Shown here piece by piece: positions 36,917 through 45,746 of a DNA stretch of 64,000 bases. Source of the DNA: CAVZBW01 sp963778465 (lineage in GTDB: Bacteria > Actinomycetota > Acidimicrobiia > Acidimicrobiales > RAAP-2); the NCBI GenBank assembly GCA_963778465.1, contig CAVZUK010000003.1, positions 2,604,001 through 2,668,000 of the forward strand. Direction: 5' to 3'. Within the stretch, counting starts at the first letter, position 1; each line of letters opens with the position of its first letter. Position numbers and translations under genes: made by a program. The notes under the pieces are model-generated. The model saw only the letters and a list, made by a program, of their open reading frames with translations, did not search any database and was not told the DNA's origin.

Positions 36917-37193
36917 GTGACACCGAGATGGTGGGCGAACCCAAGGACACCCGATAGGAGCTCGGGCCGTACCTGGCGATCATCGCCTGCACGATCGCCC
37001 AGTAACGTTCCAGGGCCTTCTTCCATCCCTCGCCGAGAAGGTCTGCAGGATCGGCATCCTCGACGCCCGCGTTCATCGCGGCCGTCGTCACCGTGAGCAC
37101 CGCCACCACCTCGGGCTGGGAGAGCTCCCTGTGGCTGACGGCGACGAAGTCCTGCAAGCGCTCCAGGTGCCGTTCGAGCGTGTGGAGGTCCAT
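36867..37193 (-). CDS. Small alpha-helical protein of unknown function
   Basis: 108 aa, not recognised. The N-terminal two thirds are helical (LHTLERHLERLQDFVAVSHR, EVVAVLTVTTAAMNAGVEDA, GWKKALERYWAIVQAMIARY), and the C-terminal third looks like two beta strands (YRVSLGSPTISVSLTWEGQE). It starts at ATG 37193; a GTG one codon earlier is possible. The 3' end overlaps the glycolipid-binding gene on the other strand by 50 bases. Composition and codon use look like its neighbours, so I believe it is real. Confidence 0.6.
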   Translation of the reverse strand: MDLHTLERHLERLQDFVAVSHRELSQPEVVAVLTVTTAAMNAGVEDADPADLLGEGWKKALERYWAIVQAMIARYGPSSYRVSLGSPTISVSLTWEGQEGRVRLDEET

Positions 37194-37378
37194 CACCTGA
37201 GGTTACGGCCACGGCCTCTCGGTGTCGGCCGCACCTGCCTCGCCGGGGGCGAGGGGCGATTCACGGGCGTCGTCGGGTGGCCCGGACCGGGTCGAGGATC
37301 CGGTCCAGGCGGTCCACGGTGTCGGTAATGAGCGCGACCTCGGTTATCGGGTGAAGCCGGTTTGGGTGAGGAACGGTG

Positions 37379-38296
37379 CTAGCGGGTTCGATCGACCGGG
37401 GGTTGCCCCGCTGGCGCACCTCGATCGGCCGCCAAGAGGGCGATCTCGGGTGGCACCGTGTTCCGGTAGCCGACGTCGGGCCATCGGAACCATCCGGACG
37501 AGGCCAGGGCGCCGCCGTCCGGGTGCAGGCTCGTGCCGGTGACATAGGAGGAGAGGTCGGAGGCCAGGAAGAGGGCGCAGTTCCCGACGTCTTCGAACCG
37601 GCCGCGACGGCCCGCCGGGACCGAGATGGCGTTCGACAGGAGGGATGCCTCGTCGCTTCCCCAGCCGCCCCCAGCCTGCTCCGCATCTGCGGTCGCCACC
37701 ATGCCCTCCGTGGGCACCATGTCCGGCGCAATGGTGTTCACGCGGATCCCCTCGTGCGCCAACTCGACCGCAAGGCTGCGGGTGAAGCCGGTCACCGCCG
37801 CCTTGAGCCCGGCGTACACGGCGAACCCCGGAGCCGCCCGATGTGCCTCGATGGACGTCATGTTGATGATGCTCCCGCCGCGGCGACCCGTCCGCATCCG
37901 CGGGATTGCAAGGCTGGTCGAGTGGAGGAGCCAGGTGTAGTTGGTCCTCGTCAACGCCTCCCAGCCACGAGGTGAGGAGTCGGCGAAGTCAGCCTGGAAC
38001 GTACCGCCGACCACGTTGACCAGGATGTCGAGCCGTCCGAGCTCGTCGGCCCGGTCGAAGAAGGCGGCGAGGGCCTCGGGATCGCGCACGTCGAGGGTCC
38101 CCTGGACCACCCGTCGGCCTGCATCCACGACCTCGGCCACCTTCCTCTCCAGGGCCGGTTCGTCGCGATCGCACAGGGCGAGGTCCACGCCGGCCGTCGC
38201 CAGGTCGCGGGCGATGGCGCCGCCGAGCCCGCTCGCTCCACCAGCGACGAGTGCCACCTTGCCCGAGAGGTTCGCCCGATCTTCCAGGAGTCCCAA
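37379..38296 (-). CDS. Short-chain dehydrogenase/reductase (SDR)
   Basis: 305 aa classical SDR. The cofactor motif VALVAGGASGLGGAIARDLA is followed by CDRDEPALERKV, LDVRDPEALAAFF, LVNVVGG (NAG equivalent), IINMTSIEAHRAAPG with catalytic Ser and VYAGLKAAVTGFTRSLAVEL with Tyr and Lys. The end has NCALFLASDLSSYVTGTSLH and a GWFRWPDVGYRN tail. All catalytic residues are present, so an NAD(P)-dependent alcohol/ketone step is expected. It is 30 bases downstream of the phosphotransferase-like gene and probably cotranscribed with it. Confidence 0.93.
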   Translation of the reverse strand: MGLLEDRANLSGKVALVAGGASGLGGAIARDLATAGVDLALCDRDEPALERKVAEVVDAGRRVVQGTLDVRDPEALAAFFDRADELGRLDILVNVVGGTFQADFADSSPRGWEALTRTNYTWLLHSTSLAIPRMRTGRRGGSIINMTSIEAHRAAPGFAVYAGLKAAVTGFTRSLAVELAHEGIRVNTIAPDMVPTEGMVATADAEQAGGGWGSDEASLLSNAISVPAGRRGRFEDVGNCALFLASDLSSYVTGTSLHPDGGALASSGWFRWPDVGYRNTVPPEIALLAADRGAPAGQPPVDRTR

Positions 38297-38326
38297 GACC
38301 CTCCTCCGATTCCGTCGTCCCCGGCG

Positions 38327-39697
38327 TCAGCTCGGGCCGAGGAGGGACTTGCCGAGGGGCTGCAGGGTGTGATGGGCGGCCATCGCCGAGCCCTCGGGAC
38401 CCATCAACGCCTTGTACCGGCGCCACCGCCGGTGCAAGAGCTGTACGAGCTCCTGGTCGTGGCGACCGTCGTCTGCCAGCACGAAGCGCTCGAGGTCTGC
38501 CTCGCTCTCGTCCCAGGTGGCGGGCACGGTCCCGGTCAGGGCGGCGACGTCGGCCCGGTCTTGCTCGGCCACCTCGGCGCCGATCTGGTTGTAGCGCTCC
38601 AGGTGGCGCGCCAGCCGGAAGGCGATGCGCACCTGGTAGCCGACGAAGGGATCCTCGATCTGGATGGACCGAAGAGAGGTCGAAAGATGCTCGTGGGGGC
38701 CCGAAACCGGCGTGGAGACGGCCGCAGGGATCTCGACCGGCTCGAGCTCCACCCGGAGGTACTCGGCCAACGTCTCGACGGCATGGAGGTTGGTCTCGCT
38801 CACCCACTGGGCGTCGGTCATGTAGTCCGTGGCAGGCGTGGGTTTCGCTAGCGGTGCATGGAACGAGATCTGGTTGGTCAGCGTGAACATCAGGTGGTGG
38901 TACTGGATGGCGGCCAGATCGATCGGGCGGCCGGACAGGTCCGCATAGCGGTCGTAGAGGGCGTTGAAGTCCCCATACGGGATGATCGTGTCGCGCATGC
39001 GCCAGGCGGCGAGATCCATCATCGGATCGCCGACGTGCCCGAGCTCCAGGTCCACGATCGACACGAAGTGCCCCTGGTCGTGGTGCAGCTGGCCCGAGTC
39101 CCACACGATCGGCGCCATGCGATCCGAAGGGGGCAGCGGGTGCCGGTCCAACCAACCGAGCACGAACTCCAAGAGCGGATCGGGGCGGACCTTCGTCGCT
39201 CGGTAGAGCGCTTCGAACTGACGCCGGCCGACGTAGGCCGAGTCCACCGGCGAGGACCCACGGACGATCCCGGCCTCCACGAACCGATCCAGCGGCAGCC
39301 GGTGCAGGGCAGCGAGCGTCTGCAGGTACTCGTCGACGATCGTGTCGCGTTCGGAGTCGGGCACGCCCGCGAAGTCGGACTTGCCGGGCACGACGCTCAT
39401 GGCGAAGGACGACGGGTCCTCGCACCAGCCGTAGACGTGGGGAACCGCGATGCCGTGCTCCTCCAGCAGACGCTGGAAGCGCATCTCGTGCTCCAGCGGG
39501 AAGACCAAGGGGGTGTCGGTGCGCTCGCCGCGCACCACCACGTGGTCGAGGTCCCCGTCTCTCTCCACGTCGACGAACCACATCGGACGCCAGCGTGGTT
39601 GGCGTGCCACGTTGATCACGGAGCCCCCGAGCGTCCCTTCCACCCACGCGACCACCTTCTCGTCGTCCGCGTGGTCGGGGGTCCTCCCCTTTGTCAC
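38327..39697 (-). CDS. APH-family phosphotransferase-like protein with altered catalytic loop
   Basis: 456 aa. The N-lobe pattern is recognisable (WFVDVERDGDLDHVVVRGER, EMRFQRLLEEHGIAVPHVYG), as is the metal/Asp segment SIVDLELGHVGDPMMDLAAW. The usual catalytic loop LVHGDxxxxN reads APIVWDSGQLHHDQGHF. The Asp is kept, but the His-Gly and the Asn are replaced by Trp and Gln/His. A long C-terminal extension follows (TSLRSIQIEDPFVGYQVRIA). The change may alter or abolish kinase activity; I cannot tell which. It sits between the isochorismatase-like gene and an SDR in one minus-strand run. Confidence 0.85.
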   Translation of the reverse strand: MTKGRTPDHADDEKVVAWVEGTLGGSVINVARQPRWRPMWFVDVERDGDLDHVVVRGERTDTPLVFPLEHEMRFQRLLEEHGIAVPHVYGWCEDPSSFAMSVVPGKSDFAGVPDSERDTIVDEYLQTLAALHRLPLDRFVEAGIVRGSSPVDSAYVGRRQFEALYRATKVRPDPLLEFVLGWLDRHPLPPSDRMAPIVWDSGQLHHDQGHFVSIVDLELGHVGDPMMDLAAWRMRDTIIPYGDFNALYDRYADLSGRPIDLAAIQYHHLMFTLTNQISFHAPLAKPTPATDYMTDAQWVSETNLHAVETLAEYLRVELEPVEIPAAVSTPVSGPHEHLSTSLRSIQIEDPFVGYQVRIAFRLARHLERYNQIGAEVAEQDRADVAALTGTVPATWDESEADLERFVLADDGRHDQELVQLLHRRWRRYKALMGPEGSAMAAHHTLQPLGKSLLGPS

Positions 39698-39792
39698 CGC
39701 ATCCCCCTCGTACTCACGCCCGCCGGCGCAACGCTCTCCGGCACGGAGGCCCCTTCATGGGCCGACACTAGGGCAACGACCCGTGGCCGGCT

Positions 39793-40352
39793 TCAGAGCG
39801 TGGCGATCCACTCGTCGGTCGTCGTCACGCGAGCCTGTCGGGGGAAGACCTTCTCGATGAGCACCCGGTGGATCTCCGGGTCGGGTCGGCGCACACGTCG
39901 GAGAGGACGGTCAGCCGATAGTCGAGGTCGGCGGCCTGCCGGATGGTCGAGAGCACGACCCCACCCGTGGCCAGCCCAGCCAAGACGAGCTCACCGGCGC
40001 CCGCACTCCGGAGAAGGACGTCGAGATCGCTCCCGCTGAACGCGCTGACCCGGCGCTTCACGATGATCGGCTCGTCGGGTCGAGGCTCGAGCGCCGCGTG
40101 AACCTGGGTCGCGGGGTGGTGTTCGGTCATGGCGTCGCCGGTCCGGGCAACGGCGGAGAACCCCGCGTTGGCTTCGGCCACCTCGGGAAATCCGGGGCGG
40201 AAGGCGACCCGGACGTACATGACCGCCAGATCGCGTGTCCTGGCCGCTTCGATCGCCCGGGATGCCGCGTCCACTACGGACGTTTCGCCGATGCGTTCGA
40301 CGATCCCGTGCTGGAAATCCATGACGAGCAGTACGGCTCTGGACTCGGGCAC
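39793..40352 (-). pseudogene. Isochorismatase-like (cysteine hydrolase fold) gene with one frameshift
   Basis: GTG at 40352, preceded by GAGAGG, opens AVLLVMDFQHGIVERIG, then VMYVRVAFRPGFPEVAEANA, EPIIVKRRVSAFSGSDLDVL and LVLAGLATGGVVLSTIRQAA. The nucleophilic Cys expected in this last segment (cis-peptide region) is Gly, as in a known non-Cys subgroup. After SDVCADP the frame is lost by a one-base deficit at 39878-39890. The next frame continues perfectly with DPEIHRVLIEKVFPRQARVT, TTDEWIATL and a stop at 39793. The shift removes about 30 residues, which may reflect mutation or a sequencing error. Confidence 0.75.
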
Positions 40353-40417
40353 TGGATCCTCTCCTCGGTCGTCTTCCCGACGGTCGCGCTGCGGTCCGCC
40401 CTCGCGCTGCGAGGGGT

Positions 40418-41920
40418 TTAGCGCAGTGGCCTGTTCGCCAGGGGCTGCGGGCGCAGGAGCGCCTTCACGACGTCGATGTGCTCGTTCAGCCAACCCACGA
40501 TATGAAGGTCCCCGCTGAGCGTCTCGGGTGGCTGGCCGACGAGGGTGTCCCGCTGGACGAGGCGGGCGAAGTCGACGTCGTTGGCCAACTCGACTCCCGC
40601 GCCCTTCATGATCCTCGCCACCTCGGCGGCCACCAGGCCGTAGCCGATCGTCGTCGGGTGGACCCCGTCGAGCGCGATGAGCCCGCCGGACGTGCGCCCG
40701 CTCGTGTCGGCTTCGAAGAACCTCGTGTCCGGGCGCGGAGCGAGTTGGCTCATCGGCCCGGGCAGTGGATAGGCGCCACCCGCCTCGTCCCACCAAGAGG
40801 GGCGGGCCTCAGGTTGGTTCAGATAGCGACGCCACGCCAGGCGGTCGAGCAGCCCCGACATCTCGAAGACGTACCAGTCGAGTCCCGACCGTCGAGCTTG
40901 CTCGACACTGGCCACGATGACTCCGTTGTACTGGTCGATGGCGCTGTCGATGGCTCGGGCCTGGTCGCCGGTCAGGTGCGGATCCCGGTCCGGATCGAAA
41001 TCGTCACGAAGCCAGTAGTGCGTGTAGTGCTCGAAGTAGCGGGAGTCCACCCGCAGCCGGTTCCCTGCTGCCGCGCAGAGCGGGACGATCGTGACGTGGG
41101 GCACGGTGGCCAGGATCACGTGGTCGGCGTCGACCTGTCGAACCAGCTCCATCAGCTGCTCCCAGTCGGTGGCGAAGAGGTTCGGCGACCAGATCCGCCC
41201 ATGAGCTCGCGTCGCCTCGTCGAAGGACCACTGGTAGCTGAGGCCGATGACCACGTCGAGGACGTTGTTCGAGCCGAGCGCCACGACGAGCGTCTCGATC
41301 CCGCCCTGGCGGCCGAGCGCGATCGCCGCATCGAGGAGGGACATCGATCGCTCCGCGTGTGCGAGCACCCGCCGGGCCGCACGATCGACATCGTTGGGCA
41401 CGAGCGGGTGGAAGAACCCGTGGGGCGGCTCCGCGATGGTCGCCTCGATCTGTTCGACGGTGCGCGTGCAGGCCGTCTGCAGGTCGTAGCTGTAGACGGC
41501 CAAGTTGTGGTTGAGGCCCGGCGGGGGGTTCCAGGACCTGTCCGCCTCGTGCATCCACCAGTGCTTGAGCTCGTGAGCGAACGCGAGGAGCCACAGCACC
41601 GCCAGGGGGTCCTTGCCCAGATTCAACCGGCCGAACTTGGCCTGCAGGCCGCGGACGCAGACCTCGAGGTTGAAGGGGAGGCCGCCGTGGCCCTCGTAGG
41701 TCGGGTAACGGAAGTCGTTCCCCGAGAGGCCGACGGCCTCTGCCAACAGCGCGGGCCATGAGAGGTCGGTCTTGGAGATGGCCAGGCTCTGGAAACCCTG
41801 GGTCAAAGAGTCGCCGACCGTCACCAGCCGGTTCGCCGCCGACCGTGCCGGAGGCGCTGGCACCGCGATCCCCAACGTCGGATCCGTCTGGGGCTTTGCC
41901 GCCTCCCAGGTGATGACCAC
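40418..41920 (-). CDS. SGNH/GDSL-type hydrolase
   Basis: 500 aa. SGNH blocks are in order: nucleophile motif LVTVGDSLTQGFQSL near residue 35, a Gly block (YPTYEGHGG), VALGSNNVLDVV with the block III Asn, and IALDGVHPTTIGYGLVAAEV with the Asp-His pair. The chain is much longer than the typical 200-residue esterase, with an inserted region (HELKHWWMHEADRSWNPPPG) probably forming a lid. No signal peptide, so it is likely cytoplasmic. GTG start; a stop lies 26 codons upstream and no better start is seen. It probably hydrolyses an ester or lactone in the catabolic block. Confidence 0.9.
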   Translation of the reverse strand: MVITWEAAKPQTDPTLGIAVPAPPARSAANRLVTVGDSLTQGFQSLAISKTDLSWPALLAEAVGLSGNDFRYPTYEGHGGLPFNLEVCVRGLQAKFGRLNLGKDPLAVLWLLAFAHELKHWWMHEADRSWNPPPGLNHNLAVYSYDLQTACTRTVEQIEATIAEPPHGFFHPLVPNDVDRAARRVLAHAERSMSLLDAAIALGRQGGIETLVVALGSNNVLDVVIGLSYQWSFDEATRAHGRIWSPNLFATDWEQLMELVRQVDADHVILATVPHVTIVPLCAAAGNRLRVDSRYFEHYTHYWLRDDFDPDRDPHLTGDQARAIDSAIDQYNGVIVASVEQARRSGLDWYVFEMSGLLDRLAWRRYLNQPEARPSWWDEAGGAYPLPGPMSQLAPRPDTRFFEADTSGRTSGGLIALDGVHPTTIGYGLVAAEVARIMKGAGVELANDVDFARLVQRDTLVGQPPETLSGDLHIVGWLNEHIDVVKALLRPQPLANRPLR

Positions 41921-42119
41921 GTCGTCGGGAGTCCCGTCGGGCCTGTTCGGGTTGCCCTGTGGCAGCTCTGTGGGGATCGGTGCCTCCTCGGAACCTCAGG
42001 CCGCTCCCCGTGTCGCCTCGAGCTCATGCGGGTCGCCGCAGACGGGAACCACGGTAGACAACCGCGGGCGTGTCCTGCTGCCGGCGCAAGGTGCTCCAGG
42101 TCAAGGTCGTGCCGGCCGA

Positions 42120-43598
42120 TCAGCGATCCCCGGGGCCCGGTCGGCGGGTCGCGCCGGCGAGGTTCCGCACCGCTTCGGCCTCGGCGCCCATCCCCATGGG
42201 TGGCCGGGAGGTGGTGTGCTGCACTCCCCCGTCCGACACCACCTCCTGTCCCGTCATGTAGGCGGAGAGGTTGGAAGCAAGGAACACCGCCAACCCGGCC
42301 GTCTCGGCCACCTCTCCGATCCGTCCCAGCGGCGTCGACCCGCCCACCAGCCGCACCCATTCGCCCATCCGCGGATCCCGATCGACCGCCTCCCGCACGG
42401 TCTCGGTGGCGTGGGTGCCAGGCACGATGCAGTTCACGCGGATGCCGTAGCGGCCGAGCTCCGAGGCGGCGGACCGTGTGAGGTGAACGACGCCCGCATT
42501 GGCGGCCCCGTAGCCGGCCGCGTTGGGAGCGGCCTCCAATCCGCTCAACGACGCGACGTTGACGATGCGCCCGGGGATCCCCAGCCGGACCATGGCCAGC
42601 GCCTCCACCTGGGTGGACAGCATGGCCGTGGACAGGTTCAACGCGACGACCTCCTCCCACTCGTCGAGCCCGATGTCGAGGAAGGGCTTCGGCCCCTTGG
42701 TGCCACCCACGGTGTTGACGGCGACGTCGAGACGCCCGAACCGCTCGACCGTGGCGTCGACCAGCCCCTCGATGGAGGGCTTCAACCGCACGTCGGTGCG
42801 ATGGAAGAAGGCCGGGCGCCCGAGCGACTCGATCTCCTCGACGGCGCTCTGCCCATCCGCCACGTCGGCGACGACCACCCGGCACCCGGCTCGCGCCAGG
42901 GCGACGGCGCAGCCGCGCCCGATGCTCCTCGTGGCGCCGGTGACGACGGCCACCGCGTCTCGGAGCCCGAGTAGGTCGTCGTCGATGCCGAACGCCGGTG
43001 GCAGCTGCGCCATACCCTCCCGGTTGCCGAGGGTGTGGTCGACGCCGGCGGAGTTGGCGAGCATCGAGAGCATGCGGTATTGCCCGGCGACGAGCACGAC
43101 CTCGACGAGCTCGGCCGGCGTCAGCTCGGCCTGCAACGCCGTCCAGGTGGCCGGCGCGATGCTGGCGAATCGGTGGAGGTCGTCGGCGGCCCGCAGCAGC
43201 GCCCGGTCGGCCTCGGACCAGATCGGTGCTGCGGGACCGATGCGGATCCCGGTGAGCTCCTGGTCCGTGACGCCCGCCCGTTGGGCGTAGAGGCGGTGCT
43301 CTCTCCATTCGAATTCCGAACCGCAGAGGTAGGCCGTTCTGAGGGCGACGAGCTCGGCCGAACGCCGGGGCAGCCGACCGTCGGCCAGGGCCCGGGCCCA
43401 CACCAGGAAGGGCCCGAGTAGACCTTCTTGGTGGGCGATGAGGGTCAGGGTCGGGAGGGGGTTCGCCGCGTCCGGCGAGCTGCCCGACCCGACCGCTGCT
43501 GCCACGCGCGCATGGGCATCGCCCAGCAGATCCCGGACGGGCTCGCTCCACGCCTCGGGCTGGACGCCCGGAAGGCGTTCGCCTCCGGCGGGCGTCAT
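42120..43598 (-). CDS. Carboxymuconolactone decarboxylase-SDR fusion, SDR lacking catalytic Lys
   Basis: 492 aa fusion. Residues 1-185 are an AhpD/CMD-like helical domain (LIAHQEGLLGPFLVWARALA, ELVALRTAYLCGSEFEWREH, VVLVAGQYRMLSMLANSAGV). From about 205 a complete SDR follows: VAVVTGATRSIGRGCAVALA, VADGQSAVEEI, VNTVGG, IVNVASLSGLEAAPNAA and GYGAANAGVVHLTRSAASEL. In the last motif Tyr363 is present, but the Lys of YxxxK is Asn367 (codon AAT at 42498-42500). The ATG overlaps the amidohydrolase stop as ATGA, so the start is firm. The C-terminus has VFLASNLSAYMTGQEVVSDG. CMD and SDR steps on one chain suggest consecutive reactions; the Asn questions SDR activity. The 199 bases to the GDSL gene have no gene. 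Confidence 0.9.
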   Translation of the reverse strand: MTPAGGERLPGVQPEAWSEPVRDLLGDAHARVAAAVGSGSSPDAANPLPTLTLIAHQEGLLGPFLVWARALADGRLPRRSAELVALRTAYLCGSEFEWREHRLYAQRAGVTDQELTGIRIGPAAPIWSEADRALLRAADDLHRFASIAPATWTALQAELTPAELVEVVLVAGQYRMLSMLANSAGVDHTLGNREGMAQLPPAFGIDDDLLGLRDAVAVVTGATRSIGRGCAVALARAGCRVVVADVADGQSAVEEIESLGRPAFFHRTDVRLKPSIEGLVDATVERFGRLDVAVNTVGGTKGPKPFLDIGLDEWEEVVALNLSTAMLSTQVEALAMVRLGIPGRIVNVASLSGLEAAPNAAGYGAANAGVVHLTRSAASELGRYGIRVNCIVPGTHATETVREAVDRDPRMGEWVRLVGGSTPLGRIGEVAETAGLAVFLASNLSAYMTGQEVVSDGGVQHTTSRPPMGMGAEAEAVRNLAGATRRPGPGDR

Positions 43599-44740
43599 GC
43601 GGCGATGTCGTAGAGCTCGGCCGCGTTGTCGCGGATGATGCGATCGAGCTCTGTGGGACCCACGAGCTCGGCGAACCGCTCCTGCATGGCTCGGGAGTTG
43701 GGCCAGGTGGCGTCGGAGTGGGGGTGGTCGTTCGCCCACATCAGGCGGTCGACGTTGAGCAGGTCGAGCGCCATCAGCGCCACCTCGTCGTCCTGGAAGG
43801 TGAGGTAGATGTTCTCCTTGAAGTACTCCGACGGGAGCCGCTCGAGCGGTCCGGTGACGGTGCCCTCCGCCCCCGGAGCCAACGCCGCCTTGCCGACCCA
43901 CTTGTGATGGCGCCGGTAGAGGGTGTCCATCCGGAACATGAAGTGGGGCGCCCAACCGGCGTCGGCCTCGACGCAGACGACCCGGAGGTCGGGGTGCCGG
44001 TCGAAGACGCCGCCGAAGATGAGCGTCCCGAGGAGGTCCTGGTTGGCGTGGAAGATGCCGAGGAAGCCGTTCATCCCCGGGCCGCGCCAGCGCCGCCCTT
44101 CCCCCGAGGTGAGGATGTGGAACGAGGCCGGGAGGCCGAGGTCGACGAGCGCGTCCCACATCGGGTCGTACATCGGATGGTGGTAGTCCTCGATGGTCGG
44201 GATCCCCGGGAGCATCACTCCCCTCAGGCCGAGGTCCTTCATGGCGACCAGGTCCTCGACCGCCTCTTCGGGAGTCCGCACCGCCGTCTGCCCGACCCCG
44301 AGCAACCGACCGGGAGCCGTGGCGCACCACTCCGAGATCCAGCGGTTGTAGGCGTCGAAGCAGGCCTTTTTGTAGGCCGCCTCCGGATGGCCGCACAGGA
44401 CCATGCCGACGGAGGGGAAGATGACCTCGGCCGCGAAGCCATCGGCGGTCTGCTCCTCGATGCGGGCCGCGGCGTCGTAACCGCCGGGGTGAAGCTCGTC
44501 CCATCCCCAGCCGTCCGGACGGTCGATCTGCGTGCGCCCCGCGGCGGCGATGCGGCCGAAGGGACAGTAGGCCTCGCCGGGTCCGCCGGGATCGACGACG
44601 ATGGTGGCACCCATCCCCGGCAGGTGCCTCAGCTCGGGGGCCCGATCTCGAAACTTCGGATCGATGTCCCGATAGGCCTCGGCCGGCTCGGTGACGTGGG
44701 AGTCGGCAGAGATGTACTGGCCGAACGTGGCATGGCTCAT
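43595..44740 (-). CDS. Amidohydrolase-family protein (COG2159 type)
   Basis: 381 aa metal-dependent hydrolase/decarboxylase barrel. Motifs: YISADSHVTEPAEAY (SDxHxxEP form), GFAAEVIFPSVGM, YNRWISEWCATAPGRLLGVG, DLGLRGVMLPG, LPASFHILTSGEG with the metal His, RVVCVEADAGWAPHFMFRMD, YLTFQDDEVAL, and RLMWANDHPHSDATWPNS with the catalytic Asp-His. This subfamily includes ACMSD-like decarboxylases and ring hydrolases. Both ends overlap neighbours by ATGA, so SDR, amidohydrolase and CMD-SDR are made from one message. Confidence 0.93.
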   Translation of the reverse strand: MSHATFGQYISADSHVTEPAEAYRDIDPKFRDRAPELRHLPGMGATIVVDPGGPGEAYCPFGRIAAAGRTQIDRPDGWGWDELHPGGYDAAARIEEQTADGFAAEVIFPSVGMVLCGHPEAAYKKACFDAYNRWISEWCATAPGRLLGVGQTAVRTPEEAVEDLVAMKDLGLRGVMLPGIPTIEDYHHPMYDPMWDALVDLGLPASFHILTSGEGRRWRGPGMNGFLGIFHANQDLLGTLIFGGVFDRHPDLRVVCVEADAGWAPHFMFRMDTLYRRHHKWVGKAALAPGAEGTVTGPLERLPSEYFKENIYLTFQDDEVALMALDLLNVDRLMWANDHPHSDATWPNSRAMQERFAELVGPTELDRIIRDNAAELYDIAA

Positions 44741-45708
44741 GGTTGCGTTGTCTCCTCGTCTTCGATCTCTTCGATAGCGGCACGTTCTCGCTCGGCCAAC
44801 AGCTGCTCCTCGAGGAGGCGCAGCTGCTCCGCCGAACGGTCGTAGAGCAGGCCCGCGCGGTTGGGCTGGGGCCCCGGCCACCCGGGCAGGAGCCCGAGCT
44901 CCTGGCAGAGGAATTGGGCCTCGACGGTCTGTCCACGATGCGCATCGGCCGCCGGGTCGGTGGCGAGCCAGGCGACGACGGCCCCGACCACCTCCGGAGG
45001 TGCGCCCCAGCCTCCGAACCCGAAGCGCCCCGACTCCTGCAGGATGCGCTCGGCGTCGATCATGCCGGGCTGCACGTTGAAGGCACGGATCCCGTCCATC
45101 CCGTTCTCGACCTCGAGGAAGCCGGCCAGGCGATGCAACGCCGCCTTGGTCATGCCGTAGCCCATGCCCCACCCGCCCTCTCCGGCCGGACGAGAAGGGT
45201 CGGCGTAGGCGACGGCGGACGTGATCGTGACCACCGTGCCCACCCCGCGTCGTGCCATTGCGGGGACGAAGACCTTGTTCAGGACGAGGGGCGCGAGCAC
45301 GTTGGCCTCGAATTGACGCCGGATCAGCTCGACCGGTGTGTCGAGGAAGCGGTCCATGTGGCCTGGCCCGACGTAACGGCCGTTGTGCACGACCACGTCG
45401 ATCTGGCCGAACACCTCGAGCGTGCGGGCGGCGGCAACCTCGAGGGCGGCATGATCCAGCAAATCGGCCGGAACCACGAGCACCGAACGTCCGGCGTCGG
45501 TGACGGCACGCGCCGTGGCGTCGAGGCTCCCGGGCATGGGCGTGGTGTCCGAGGAGCGGATCGTCGGTGAGTGCTCCCGCGACTCGCCGTCGTGCACGGT
45601 GCGGGCGCTGATGGCGACGTCGAAGCCGGCCTCCGCGAGGAACGTGGCACAGGCCCGGCCGATCCCGCGGCTGGCGCCCGTCACGAACGCGACGCCCGAG
45701 CGGCTCAC
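44737..45708 (-). CDS. Short-chain dehydrogenase/reductase (SDR)
   Basis: 323 aa classical SDR, first gene of the minus-strand operon. Glycine motif VAFVTGASRGIGRACATFLA, then VHNGRYVGPGHM, VVTITSAVAYADPSRP with Ser, and GMGYGMTKAALHRLAGFLEV with Tyr and Lys. A long C-terminal extension is rich in charged residues (QLRLLEEQLLAERERAAIEE) and may be a helical tail. An insertion after the ARTVHDGE cofactor-specificity loop is common in the actinobacterial steroid/polyketide-linked SDRs. It is divergent from the BKACE gene, with 38 bases between starts, so the two promoters overlap. Confidence 0.92.
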   Translation of the reverse strand: MSRSGVAFVTGASRGIGRACATFLAEAGFDVAISARTVHDGESREHSPTIRSSDTTPMPGSLDATARAVTDAGRSVLVVPADLLDHAALEVAAARTLEVFGQIDVVVHNGRYVGPGHMDRFLDTPVELIRRQFEANVLAPLVLNKVFVPAMARRGVGTVVTITSAVAYADPSRPAGEGGWGMGYGMTKAALHRLAGFLEVENGMDGIRAFNVQPGMIDAERILQESGRFGFGGWGAPPEVVGAVVAWLATDPAADAHRGQTVEAQFLCQELGLLPGWPGPQPNRAGLLYDRSAEQLRLLEEQLLAERERAAIEEIEDEETTQP

Positions 45709-45746
45709 GCCGCGCCCCCGGTGGTCCGCCGGTACATTGACCGGGC

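Noticed and set aside
43598..44945. Extension of the CMD-SDR frame to 941 residues
   Set aside because: The extra part lies out of frame over the amidohydrolase and has no family content. The ATGA junction at 43598 is the natural start.
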